A DNA stretch of 64,000 nucleotides from CAZVQX01 sp964629735 (GTDB taxonomy: Bacteria; Bacillota_I; Bacilli_A; RF39; UBA660), in the NCBI GenBank assembly GCA_964629735.1, contig CAZVQX010000003.1:6805-70804 (forward strand). Direction: 5' to 3'. Positions 1 to 6,682 of the stretch are shown here, piece by piece. Within the stretch, counting starts at the first letter, position 1. The number at the start of each line of letters is the position of its first letter. The position numbers were made by a program, and so were the translations under genes. Under the pieces are notes generated by a model. It was given only the letters and a program-made list of their open reading frames with translations. It was not told where the DNA came from and ran no database searches.

Positions 1-374
1 TATGTGTTGGTAAAAGGTCATTAAGTGCTAATGGTGTTGATGGTTCAATTGAATGTTCCGCTAAATTGGAAAATGAGCCATTAGGTTTAATGCAAGTTAA
101 TGAATATTTAGTAGTAAGTTTAGAATCAAAGTGCAAAAAAGCCGAAGATAGGATTTGCCAAAATTATAATTATTTAAGTAATGTTAATGGCAACTGGGCG
201 TCAATCACAGCAATTTTTGAAAACAATTATCAAGTTTATCAAATAACGCCGATAGGTATATTTATATCTACAGCTTCTAATGAGTTAAATGTTCAACCAA
301 CTCTTTATCTAACATCAAATTTAATATATAAAGGTGGTATAGGGACATTTGATGACCCATATATAATTAAATAA
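1..374 (+). CDS. Pilin-like surface protein, C-terminal fragment (5' end outside window)
   Basis: The reading frame is open from base 3, so the gene starts upstream of the window; the first in-window start-like codon (TTG at 66) is unlikely to be the real one. The last residues (GIGTFDDPYIIK) closely resemble a segment of the giant pilin-like protein near the other end of the window (GSGTIDDPYILED). The preceding VQPTLYL also matches its VRPVINL. It therefore looks like the globular domain of the same secreted family, here ending at that domain with no Ig-like array after it. Cysteines are present, as expected for an exported domain. Function is unknown; a prepilin-type N-terminus upstream is inferred, not seen. 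Confidence 0.7.
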   Translation, partial: CVGKRSLSANGVDGSIECSAKLENEPLGLMQVNEYLVVSLESKCKKAEDRICQNYNYLSNVNGNWASITAIFENNYQVYQITPIGIFISTASNELNVQPTLYLTSNLIYKGGIGTFDDPYIIK

Positions 375-393
375 AAGTAAAGGGGTTGATTTT

Positions 394-717
394 ATGTATC
401 AAGATAGAATTGTTCTAACTGTAAAAGATATATTAGAAAAAGAATTTAAAATTGATACTAGAGGTTTTCGTCCTCAAGAAGTTGATAAATTTCTGGATAT
501 TATTATTAGGGATTATGAAGAATTTATATCAATTATAAGAGAACAGGAATTAGAAAAAAAAGAATTAATCGATGATAATATTAGATTAAAACAAGAAATC
601 CGTTCACTAAAAATGAAATTGGATATCGTTAAAGATAATACAACTGAAATTAGTAGTGCTGATTTACTAAAGAGATTATCTAATTTAGAAAAAATAATTT
701 ATGGTCGAGATGAATAA
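394..717 (+). CDS. gpsB: GpsB/DivIVA-family cell division protein
   Basis: A 107-residue protein with the N-terminal DivIVA-type domain (LTVKDILEKEFKIDTRGFRPQEVDKFLD, residues about 8-35) followed by a coiled coil (about 40-75) and a short C-terminal helix (SSADLLKRLSNLEK) like the GpsB trimerisation segment. GpsB moves between septum and side wall and coordinates penicillin-binding proteins. Length fits GpsB rather than full-length DivIVA. Ribosome site AAGGGG lies just before the ATG. As in Bacillus, the RNase P RNA gene follows directly; its first pairing strand overlaps this stop codon. Confidence 0.9.
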   Translation: MYQDRIVLTVKDILEKEFKIDTRGFRPQEVDKFLDIIIRDYEEFISIIREQELEKKELIDDNIRLKQEIRSLKMKLDIVKDNTTEISSADLLKRLSNLEKIIYGRDE

Positions 718-1071
718 TATTTTGACAAACGCTGCATTTTTATAATGTAGAGGAAAGTCCATGCTCGCACTGTCTGAAATGACAGTAGTGTTCGTGCACA
801 GGGAAAAAATAACCTGTGGTAGCATTTGCTAACGGCGCCAAAATAACCTAAGTCTTTGGATATGGTTAGATTTGGCATAAAGTGCCATAGTGACGATGTA
901 GTTTAGAAATAAACTAAGTGGAACGGGTAAACCCCACGAGCGAGAAACCCAAATTATGGTAGGGGAACCTAATAAAGGGAAAAAACAACTCTTTATAGGA
1001 TGGTTGAAAAATCATAGATAGATGTTTGTCGCCTAGTAATAGGAACAGAACATGGCTTATAAAATATTATT
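713..1071 (+). ncRNA. rnpB: RNase P RNA, Bacillus (B) type
   Basis: Catalytic RNA of RNase P, which removes 5' leaders from tRNA precursors. Diagnostic conserved blocks are visible: GAGGAAAGTCCATGCTCGCAC near 750, AGTGCCATAGTGACGA near 880, GGAACGGGTAAACCCC near 920, GAGCGAGAAACCCAAATT near 937, and ACAGAACATGGCTTAT near 1045. A perfect 11-bp P1 helix pairs 713-723 with 1061-1071, which sets the ends. GACAAAC (724-730) pairs with GTTTGTC (1024-1030) as the next helix. The 5' P1 strand overlaps the gpsB stop codon. Position after gpsB matches Bacillus. Confidence 0.97.
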
Positions 1072-1093
1072 TGTTTTGATAGAGAGGTGTTGC

Positions 1094-1582
1094 ATGAAGG
1101 AAATCGGTGAAAGGCTTAAAGAAGAACGCGAAAGTATTGGTATTTCAATCGAAGAAGCGGCAGAAGACTTAAAGTTAAGACCAAGTCAAATTTTAAATAT
1201 TGAAGAAGGAAATATGGAAGCGTTTCAAGATGTTTTTTATTTAAAATATTTCATTAGGGACTATTCTAAATATCTCGGGTTGGATTATACGGAGATGGTT
1301 GATGAATTTAATGAATTCTTATTTGATTATACATCAAAAATATCATTAGATGATATTAAAGAGGCGCAAAAAAAATATAATAAAAAAGAGAAAATCAAAA
1401 AAATATCTTCTCCATATACATTAGAGAGAAGACAAATATTTAATGTGACACCCATTATTTTATATATTTTAATAATTATTTTAGTTATTGTATTATTATT
1501 TATCTTTTTTTCAAATGAAAAAGATGATTTTAATGAAGACAATATTGTATATAATATTGTTGAGGAGGAGAAAATAAAATGA
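1094..1582 (+). CDS. RodZ/YmfM-like helix-turn-helix membrane protein
   Basis: N-terminal RodZ-type HTH (residues about 1-70; GERLKEERESIGISIEEAA), a basic linker, and one membrane segment near residues 115-140 followed by a short acidic tail. In Bacillus the equivalent YmfM lies just before pgsA, as here. RodZ links the MreB cytoskeleton to the elongation machinery; this copy has only a short extracellular tail. An in-frame ATG at 1052 lies inside rnpB, so the ATG at 1094 behind AGAGGTG is preferred. It overlaps pgsA by four bases (ATGA), suggesting translational coupling. Confidence 0.8.
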   Translation: MKEIGERLKEERESIGISIEEAAEDLKLRPSQILNIEEGNMEAFQDVFYLKYFIRDYSKYLGLDYTEMVDEFNEFLFDYTSKISLDDIKEAQKKYNKKEKIKKISSPYTLERRQIFNVTPIILYILIIILVIVLLFIFFSNEKDDFNEDNIVYNIVEEEKIK

Positions 1583-2193
1583 ATTTACCAAACAAACTAA
1601 CAATGCTGCGTATATTTTTAACAATGATTATTGTAGCCATTTTAACAATCCCGTTTGATGCAACAGGAATTGTAATTCCGAAACTATTTGTTAATGAAGC
1701 GATTGTAGTTGATATTAAGTATATTATAGCTGGCGTTTTGTTTATTATAGCATCGCTTACTGATTTTTTGGATGGTTATATTGCCCGAAAATATAATTTA
1801 ATTACTGACTTTGGTAAGATGATCGATTCAATCGCTGATAAATTGTTAGTTAATTCTGTTTTAATTATACTAGCAGCTTCAGGATTTATTAGTGCTTTAA
1901 TCCCAGTTGTGGTTATATCTAGAGATACTGTAGTTAATGCTATTAAAATGGTTGCAGGTAGCCATGGTAAAGTGGTGGCAGCTATTTGGATGGGGAAAGT
2001 AAAGGCCGCTTGTTTAATGGTTGGTATTTCGTTAACTTTATTTTATAATTTGCCTTTTGAATTATGGAATTTACGAGTAGCAGATTTTCTCTTAATGATT
2101 GCTACAATATTATCTGTAGTGTCAGCTATTCAATATTATAATATGAATAAAAAATATATTTTTTCAAAAGATGAAATTATTGAAATTGAATAA
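1579..2193 (+). CDS. pgsA: CDP-diacylglycerol-glycerol-3-phosphate 3-phosphatidyltransferase
   Basis: Makes phosphatidylglycerol phosphate from CDP-diacylglycerol and glycerol 3-phosphate at the cytoplasmic membrane. The CDP-alcohol phosphotransferase signature is complete: DFLDGYIARKYNL with GKMIDSIADK, giving D-x2-D-G-x2-A-R-x8-G-x3-D-x3-D. Several hydrophobic membrane helices follow, and length (204 residues) is normal. The ribosome site GAGGAGGAG lies within the upstream rodZ-like gene. Phosphatidylglycerol made here is the substrate of the cardiolipin synthase encoded at 10706. Position before recA is as in Bacillus, but no cinA lies between. Confidence 0.95.
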   Translation: MNLPNKLTMLRIFLTMIIVAILTIPFDATGIVIPKLFVNEAIVVDIKYIIAGVLFIIASLTDFLDGYIARKYNLITDFGKMIDSIADKLLVNSVLIILAASGFISALIPVVVISRDTVVNAIKMVAGSHGKVVAAIWMGKVKAACLMVGISLTLFYNLPFELWNLRVADFLLMIATILSVVSAIQYYNMNKKYIFSKDEIIEIE

Positions 2194-2202
2194 GAAGAGA
2201 AT

Positions 2203-2232
2203 AAAACCTGTAATAAATTATGGGTTTTTTTA
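2203..2232 (+). terminator. Probable intrinsic terminator after pgsA
   Basis: AAAACC (2203-2208) can pair with GGTTTT (2223-2228), with an inner TAAT/ATTA pairing, and a long T-rich tract follows. The stem is AT-rich and modest. Confidence 0.5.
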
Positions 2233-2265
2233 TTTTTTTTGTAAAATTAATACGTTGAAAAAAAT

Positions 2266-2279
2266 CAAACAAATGTTCG
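2266..2279. promoter_or_regulatory. LexA (SOS) box upstream of recA
   Basis: CAAACAAATGTTCG matches the Gram-positive LexA consensus CGAACRNRYGTTCG at 13 of 14 positions. It ends ten bases before the recA -35 element, so LexA binding would affect recA transcription. Confidence 0.75.
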
Positions 2280-2288
2280 TTTTATGTA

Positions 2289-2317
2289 TTGACAATTACA
2301 AAAAAGTATTATAAAAT
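2289..2317 (+). promoter_or_regulatory. recA sigma-A promoter
   Basis: TTGACA (2289-2294), 17-bp spacer, TAAAAT (2312-2317). The -35 is a perfect consensus. A ribosome site TAGGAGG follows and selects the ATG at 2345. Confidence 0.7.
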
Positions 2318-2344
2318 TAATATATATTGTTAGGAGGAAATATA

Positions 2345-3379
2345 ATGTCAAAAACAGCAAATGATAAAGCTTTAAAACAAGTATTATTAGATATTGAAAA
2401 ACAATTTGGAAAAGGTTCAGTAATGAGACTGGGTGATAATGAACAACTTGAGATTGATGTGACATCGAGCGGCTCTATCGCTTTGGATATTGCGTTAGGG
2501 GTAGGTGGGTATCCGAAAGGTCGAATTATTGAAATATATGGACCGGAATCAAGTGGTAAAACAACTTTCGCTCTCCACGCTATAGCAGAGGCTCAAAAAC
2601 GTGGTGGAACAGTCGCGTTTATTGATGCTGAACATTCACTTGATCCACAGTATGCTGCTAAATTAGGTGTTAATATTGATGAATTATTATTATCTCAACC
2701 CGATAATGGTGAACAAGCCTTGGAAATTTGTGAGGCTTTGGTAAGAAGTGGGGCAATTAGTACTATTGTTATTGACTCAGTAGCAGCCCTAGTCCCTAAA
2801 GCCGAAATTGAAGGCGAAATGGGCGATTCACATGTAGGTTTACAAGCGCGTTTAATGAGTCAAGCACTACGTAAATTATCTGGTATAATTAATAAAACAA
2901 ATACTACCGCCATTTTTATAAATCAACTAAGAGAAAAGGTTGGAATTATTTTTGGTAATCCGGAAGTAACGCCAGGTGGTCGTGCTCTAAAGTTTTATTC
3001 ATCAATTAGATTGGAAATAAGAAGACAAGAACAAATAAAAAATGGTAGTGATATCGTTGGTAATAAAACAATTGTCAAGGTTGTTAAAAACAAGATGGCA
3101 CCACCGTTTAAAAGTTGTAATGTTGATATAATGTATGGTACCGGAATATCTCGCGAAGGAGAAATTGTTGATTTAGCAAGTGAGGCGGGTGTTATTGAAA
3201 AGAGCGGTGCTTGGTATTCTTACAATGGTGAAAAATTAGGTCAAGGTAAAGAAAATGTTAAAGAGTTATTAAAAAACAATATAGAGCTGAAGGAAGACTT
3301 AGAATTAAAAATTCGTAATTATTATGGGATTGACAATAAATCTAATAATAAGCCTGTAAATAATAGTGGAACAAAATAA
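2345..3379 (+). CDS. recA: Recombinase RecA
   Basis: Strand-exchange ATPase and co-protease for LexA cleavage. Walker A GPESSGKT (near residue 65), the VFIDAEH-type Walker region (AFIDAEHSLDPQYA), the TIVIDSVAALVPKAE block and the FINQLREKVG segment are all present. The 344-residue length is typical. An upstream in-frame TTG (2327) overlaps the Shine-Dalgarno sequence, so the ATG giving MSKTANDKAL is the start. A LexA box and a strong promoter precede it, and a clear terminator follows, so it is probably monocistronic and SOS-induced. Confidence 0.98.
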   Translation: MSKTANDKALKQVLLDIEKQFGKGSVMRLGDNEQLEIDVTSSGSIALDIALGVGGYPKGRIIEIYGPESSGKTTFALHAIAEAQKRGGTVAFIDAEHSLDPQYAAKLGVNIDELLLSQPDNGEQALEICEALVRSGAISTIVIDSVAALVPKAEIEGEMGDSHVGLQARLMSQALRKLSGIINKTNTTAIFINQLREKVGIIFGNPEVTPGGRALKFYSSIRLEIRRQEQIKNGSDIVGNKTIVKVVKNKMAPPFKSCNVDIMYGTGISREGEIVDLASEAGVIEKSGAWYSYNGEKLGQGKENVKELLKNNIELKEDLELKIRNYYGIDNKSNNKPVNNSGTK

Positions 3380-3413
3380 AACATGATTAAAATTTATTTA
3401 TTCATGTTTTTTT
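3378..3413 (+). terminator. recA terminator
   Basis: AAACATGA (3379-3386) pairs with TCATGTTT (3402-3409), followed by a T run. Confidence 0.8.
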
Positions 3414-3414
3414 C

Positions 3415-3443
3415 TTGACTTATTTTCATATTTTCTTTAAAAT
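3415..3443 (+). promoter_or_regulatory. rny sigma-A promoter
   Basis: TTGACT (3415-3420), 17-bp spacer, TAAAAT (3438-3443). It begins within the end of the recA terminator T-run region. Confidence 0.65.
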
Positions 3444-3499
3444 GGTATTAGAGTGGAATAGTATTATTTCATTTAATAAATTATATGGGGAGGTCAAAT

Positions 3500-5053
3500 A
3501 TGGAAAATTTAACTTTCTCCGTATTACAAATCCTTGTAGGATTTTTTGTTGGAATTCTAGTAATGCTTTTTATAAATTATATTAAAAATTTAATGTCTTC
3601 TCAAAAAAGTAAATCATTAATGGAAGAGGCTTTAAAAGAGGCTTCTAAAATAAAACGTGATTATTTATTAGAGGCAAAAGAAGAAGCGTATAAATTAAAA
3701 AGTGAAATAGAAAAAGAGATTAAAGAGAAAAAAAACGAGATGAAGGAAATGGAGGAACGCTTTATTGTTCGCGAAAACAATATTGATAGGCGTGATCAAA
3801 CACTTCAAAATCGTGAACAAATGTTGGAAGAGCGGGAAAATAATTTAATTGAAAAACAAAAAGAAATCCAAAAGGATTATATGGAGATTGAAGAAATTAA
3901 AAATGAACAAGTTAAATTACTAGAAAAAATTTCGGGTTTTTCGAAATCCGAGGCAAAAGATTTAGTGTTAAAAAAGGTTGAAGAAATGATGAATTTGGAA
4001 ACAGCTGCATATATTAAAGATCGTGAAGAAGAGGCCAAATTAAATGCTGATAAGATAGCTAAAAGCTTATTAGTGAGTTCGATGGAGCGATACGCTAGTG
4101 ACGTTTCTAACGAACAAACTGTTACCGTAGTTAATTTACCAAGTGATGATATGAAAGGACGTATAATAGGCCGTGAAGGGCGTAATATTAGAACAATTGA
4201 AGCTGTTACAGGGGTTGATCTTATTATTGATGATACACCTGAAGCCTTCGTACTGTCTAGCTTTGACCCATTAAGAAGAGAGATTGCCCGTGTTACTGTT
4301 GAAACATTAATAAAAGATGGAAGAATTCATCCAGGTCGAATTGAAGAAGTTTATGACAAGACTTGTAAAGAGATGAAAGTTAAAATCAGAGAATATGGTG
4401 AATCAGCTTTATTTGAATTAGGGCTTACAAAAGTAAATAGTGAATTAGTAGAATTGCTAGGTAAATTACATTTCCGTACTAGTTATGGTCAAAATGTTTT
4501 AAAACATTCAATTGAGGTTGGACATTTAGCAGGAATATTAGCGGCTGAACTTGGTGAAAATGTTAATTTAGCGAAGAGAGCAGGATTATTCCATGATATA
4601 GGTAAATCTATTGATCATGAGGTAGAGGGAAGTCATGTTGAATTAGGTGCTGAAATTGCTCGTAGATATAATGAATCAGATGTTGTTATTGATGCTATAT
4701 CATCTCATCATGGTGATGCTGAACCAAATTCAATTATAGCGGAGTTGGTTGCTATCGCTGATGCATTATCGGCATCTAGACCTGGCGCTAGAAATGATTC
4801 GTTAGAAAATTATATTAAACGTCTGAGTGATTTAGAAAATATCGCCAAAAAAATTGATGGTGTTGATAAATCATTTGCAATTCAAGCTGGTAGAGAATTA
4901 AGGGTAATTGTTAAACCAGAAATAATTGATGATCTAGGTAGTTATAAAATTGCTCGTGATATTAAAACAGAAATTGAAAATGAATTACAGTATCCAGGTA
5001 CAATTAAAGTTACAGTAATTCGTGAAACAAGAGCAACAGAAGAGGCAAAATAG
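3500..5053 (+). CDS. rny: Ribonuclease Y
   Basis: Membrane-anchored endoribonuclease that starts mRNA decay in Bacillota. Domains in order: N-terminal membrane helix (about residues 7-27), long charged coiled coil (about 35-195), KH domain with GRIIGREGRN (near 220), and HD phosphohydrolase domain with LFHDIGKSIDHE (near 365). Length 517 is normal. The in-frame ATG at 3485 overlaps the Shine-Dalgarno GGGGAGG, so translation starts at 3500 (MENLTFSV). It has its own promoter and terminator. Gene order recA-rny is conserved with Bacillus. Confidence 0.97.
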   Translation: MENLTFSVLQILVGFFVGILVMLFINYIKNLMSSQKSKSLMEEALKEASKIKRDYLLEAKEEAYKLKSEIEKEIKEKKNEMKEMEERFIVRENNIDRRDQTLQNREQMLEERENNLIEKQKEIQKDYMEIEEIKNEQVKLLEKISGFSKSEAKDLVLKKVEEMMNLETAAYIKDREEEAKLNADKIAKSLLVSSMERYASDVSNEQTVTVVNLPSDDMKGRIIGREGRNIRTIEAVTGVDLIIDDTPEAFVLSSFDPLRREIARVTVETLIKDGRIHPGRIEEVYDKTCKEMKVKIREYGESALFELGLTKVNSELVELLGKLHFRTSYGQNVLKHSIEVGHLAGILAAELGENVNLAKRAGLFHDIGKSIDHEVEGSHVELGAEIARRYNESDVVIDAISSHHGDAEPNSIIAELVAIADALSASRPGARNDSLENYIKRLSDLENIAKKIDGVDKSFAIQAGRELRVIVKPEIIDDLGSYKIARDIKTEIENELQYPGTIKVTVIRETRATEEAK

Positions 5054-5063
5054 CCTCTTTTTT
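5041..5063 (+). terminator. rny terminator
   Basis: AGAGGC (5041-5046) pairs with GCCTCT (5053-5058), then a T run. The rny stop codon lies in the loop. Confidence 0.85.
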
Positions 5064-5066
5064 CAT

Positions 5067-5093
5067 AAAAAAAAGATAATGAATTATCTTTTT
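5067..5093 (-). terminator. Terminator of the small minus-strand gene
   Basis: AAAAGATAA (5071-5079) and TTATCTTTT (5084-5092) form a 9-bp stem with a TGAA loop. On the minus strand the stem is followed by a T run. Confidence 0.7.
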
Positions 5094-5318
5094 CTAATAA
5101 TATCTACGGTAACCATAGTATGGTGTATATGTAGGATATGGGTATGGATAAGGGTATGGGGATGGATAGTAATATGGACGGTTAAAATATGGGGAAATTA
5201 ATGCGCCGGTTAAACCACCTAATAAAAAAGGCCCAGCAAATCCAGCACCTAAAAAGATGCGGTCATCTTGATCATAGTAAGGTGATTTGGGATAATTTCC
5301 ACTTAAATTATTATACAT
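5094..5318 (-). CDS. Small Tyr/Pro-rich protein, possibly a spore coat or surface component
   Basis: A 74-residue protein. The N-terminal half is polar and acidic, residues about 22-44 form a glycine-rich hydrophobic stretch (FLGAGFAGPFLLGGLTGALI), and the C-terminal third is almost only Tyr and Pro (YPYPYPYP). Such tyrosine-rich tails are common in Bacillota spore-coat and cortex-associated proteins, but no family is recognised. A good ribosome site (GAGAGGAGTG) precedes the ATG and it has its own terminator, so it is very likely real. The coat role is inferred from composition and from the sporulation genes elsewhere in the window. Confidence 0.65.
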   Translation of the reverse strand: MYNNLSGNYPKSPYYDQDDRIFLGAGFAGPFLLGGLTGALISPYFNRPYYYPSPYPYPYPYPTYTPYYGYRRYY

Positions 5319-5408
5319 TATGACACTCCTCTCATTTCATATTATTCTATTTTTGTTAAAAGGTGAAATAAATGTGGGATAAAATCATATATTTATGTAG
5401 GTGATTAT

Positions 5409-6263
5409 GTGCAAAATATATTTCAAAAGATTGGAATTTTATCTTTGATTTGTTTGTCCTTTATCTATACTGAGAGAGCGGCTGTTTTATTAAGAGATAA
5501 AGACGAAATTATGGTTAAAATTAAAAGTGCTAATTCGATACATAGTGTTGAACCAGTAAGTGCTATTGTGAAGGACAATACAATTATTCCGGGTATTGCT
5601 GGTCGAAAAATTAATGCACAGAAAAGTTATCAAAAATTAAAAAAAATTGGATACTTTGATTCGAGTTTTTTAGAATATGAAGATGTGTTGCCACAAAATT
5701 CAATTAACCAAAGATATGATAAATACATAGTAGGTGCTAATGAGATTAGACAATCAGTAAGCTTTATTTTTATTGTAGAAAAAGATACAAAAATTGATAG
5801 CATTTTAAAAATAATTGATGAAACAAAAATAACGGTTAATTTTTTTGTAGATAGTATTTGGTTTGAAAAAAACAATGAATTATTAATTGATCTAATAAAA
5901 AATGGGCATAACGTTGGTAATCTGAGTTATAATCGGGATTATGGACATGGTGATTTCATATGGATGAATACAGTTATTAAAAAAATAGGCGGCCAAAAAA
6001 AAGGTTATTGCTATAGTGAAAATATAAATGATAATACTTTAAAATTTTGTGCTTTAAATAAAAATTATACTATAATACCGACTATAGCTGTTAAAAAAAG
6101 ACCGTTTTTAGAAGTAAAAGAAAAGTTAAAAAGTGGTGATATAATATCTTTTCCAGTAAATAAAACGGTAGCTGATGAGTTGAAAGTTATTATTAATTAT
6201 ATTAAAAGTAAAGGATTAGAGATTGAAAACCTTAGTCAAATATTAGAAGAAAAAAAGAAGTGA
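5409..6263 (+). CDS. YlxY-like polysaccharide deacetylase homologue, catalytic residues missing
   Basis: 284 residues: N-terminal membrane or signal segment, an N-terminal region with IIPGIAGRKIN like that of YlxY-type deacetylases, then a NodB-type fold from about residue 113. Fold landmarks are kept (KITVNFFVDSIWFEKN, LIKNGHNVGN). The metal-binding and catalytic motifs are not: the usual TFDDG is FIFIVE and the usual GNHTxxH is GNLSYNR, so both aspartates and both histidines are absent. It probably does not deacetylate glycans and may bind them or act in envelope or spore assembly. The start is GTG behind TAGGTGAT. Assignment to the YlxY branch is tentative. Confidence 0.65.
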   Translation: MQNIFQKIGILSLICLSFIYTERAAVLLRDKDEIMVKIKSANSIHSVEPVSAIVKDNTIIPGIAGRKINAQKSYQKLKKIGYFDSSFLEYEDVLPQNSINQRYDKYIVGANEIRQSVSFIFIVEKDTKIDSILKIIDETKITVNFFVDSIWFEKNNELLIDLIKNGHNVGNLSYNRDYGHGDFIWMNTVIKKIGGQKKGYCYSENINDNTLKFCALNKNYTIIPTIAVKKRPFLEVKEKLKSGDIISFPVNKTVADELKVIINYIKSKGLEIENLSQILEEKKK

Positions 6264-6381
6264 TGTTTTGTTCGCTTTTTTTAATTGATAAATATTTTTT
6301 TAAAAAAACAGCAAAATAAAAAAACATTTATTTTGTGCAATAAAAATGTTGTTATTTACTAACTTGTGAGTATTTTACTAT

Positions 6382-6497
6382 AAAAAATCCAATGCGTCTT
6401 ATTCTAAAAAAATAAAAAAAATGCTTTAAACCATTGTATGTGTTGACTTAAACAATGCTGATTATGAAAATCAGTTGACTTTATAGTTGGATTTTTT
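6382..6497. other. Structured non-coding element bounded by an 11-bp inverted repeat
   Basis: The intergenic stretch 6264-6682 contains no ORF that looks coding. Within it AAAAAATCCAA (6382-6392) is the exact reverse complement of TTGGATTTTTT (6487-6497). Between them lie a hairpin CTGATT/AATCAG (about 6458-6474), an ATTGT/ACAAT pairing, and two GTTGACTT direct repeats (6442-6449 and 6474-6481). Both strands show a T run after the closing arm. It could be a multi-stem leader or small RNA, or a small inverted-repeat element. A separate 9-bp hairpin lies at 6312-6335. Confidence 0.4.
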
Positions 6498-6548
6498 CTT
6501 TTAAAATTACATTTTCAATTTATTAATAACTCTAAAAAAACTTTTTTT

Positions 6549-6564
6549 TACAACTAATGTTGTA
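6549..6564. promoter_or_regulatory. 16-bp palindrome upstream of nrdD
   Basis: TACAAC-TAAT-GTTGTA is a perfect inverted repeat of the same length as an NrdR box, but its sequence differs from the published NrdR consensus. It may be an operator for the nrdDG operon. Confidence 0.35.
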
Positions 6565-6620
6565 ATATAAGGGGTAACTCGATTTTGATAAAAAAACTAA
6601 AAAAATGTTTGCTTTTCTGT

Positions 6621-6669
6621 TTGACTTTTACAAAAAAAACATCTATAATGAATTTATAATTATAGATGT
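6621..6669 (+). promoter_or_regulatory. nrdDG promoter with overlapping 11-bp inverted-repeat operator
   Basis: TTGACT (6621-6626), 17-bp spacer, TATAAT (6644-6649) is a near-consensus sigma-A promoter. The -10 sits inside a perfect inverted repeat, ACATCTATAAT (6639-6649) and ATTATAGATGT (6659-6669), with a 9-base gap. The right arm ends just before the GGAGG ribosome site. A repressor bound here would block RNA polymerase. Confidence 0.65.
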
Positions 6670-6682
6670 GGAGGATGTTAAA

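Noticed and set aside
1052..1093. Longer start for the RodZ-like gene at 1052
   Set aside because: This ATG lies in the conserved 3' part of RNase P RNA (ACATGGCTTAT); the ATG at 1094 has a proper ribosome site.
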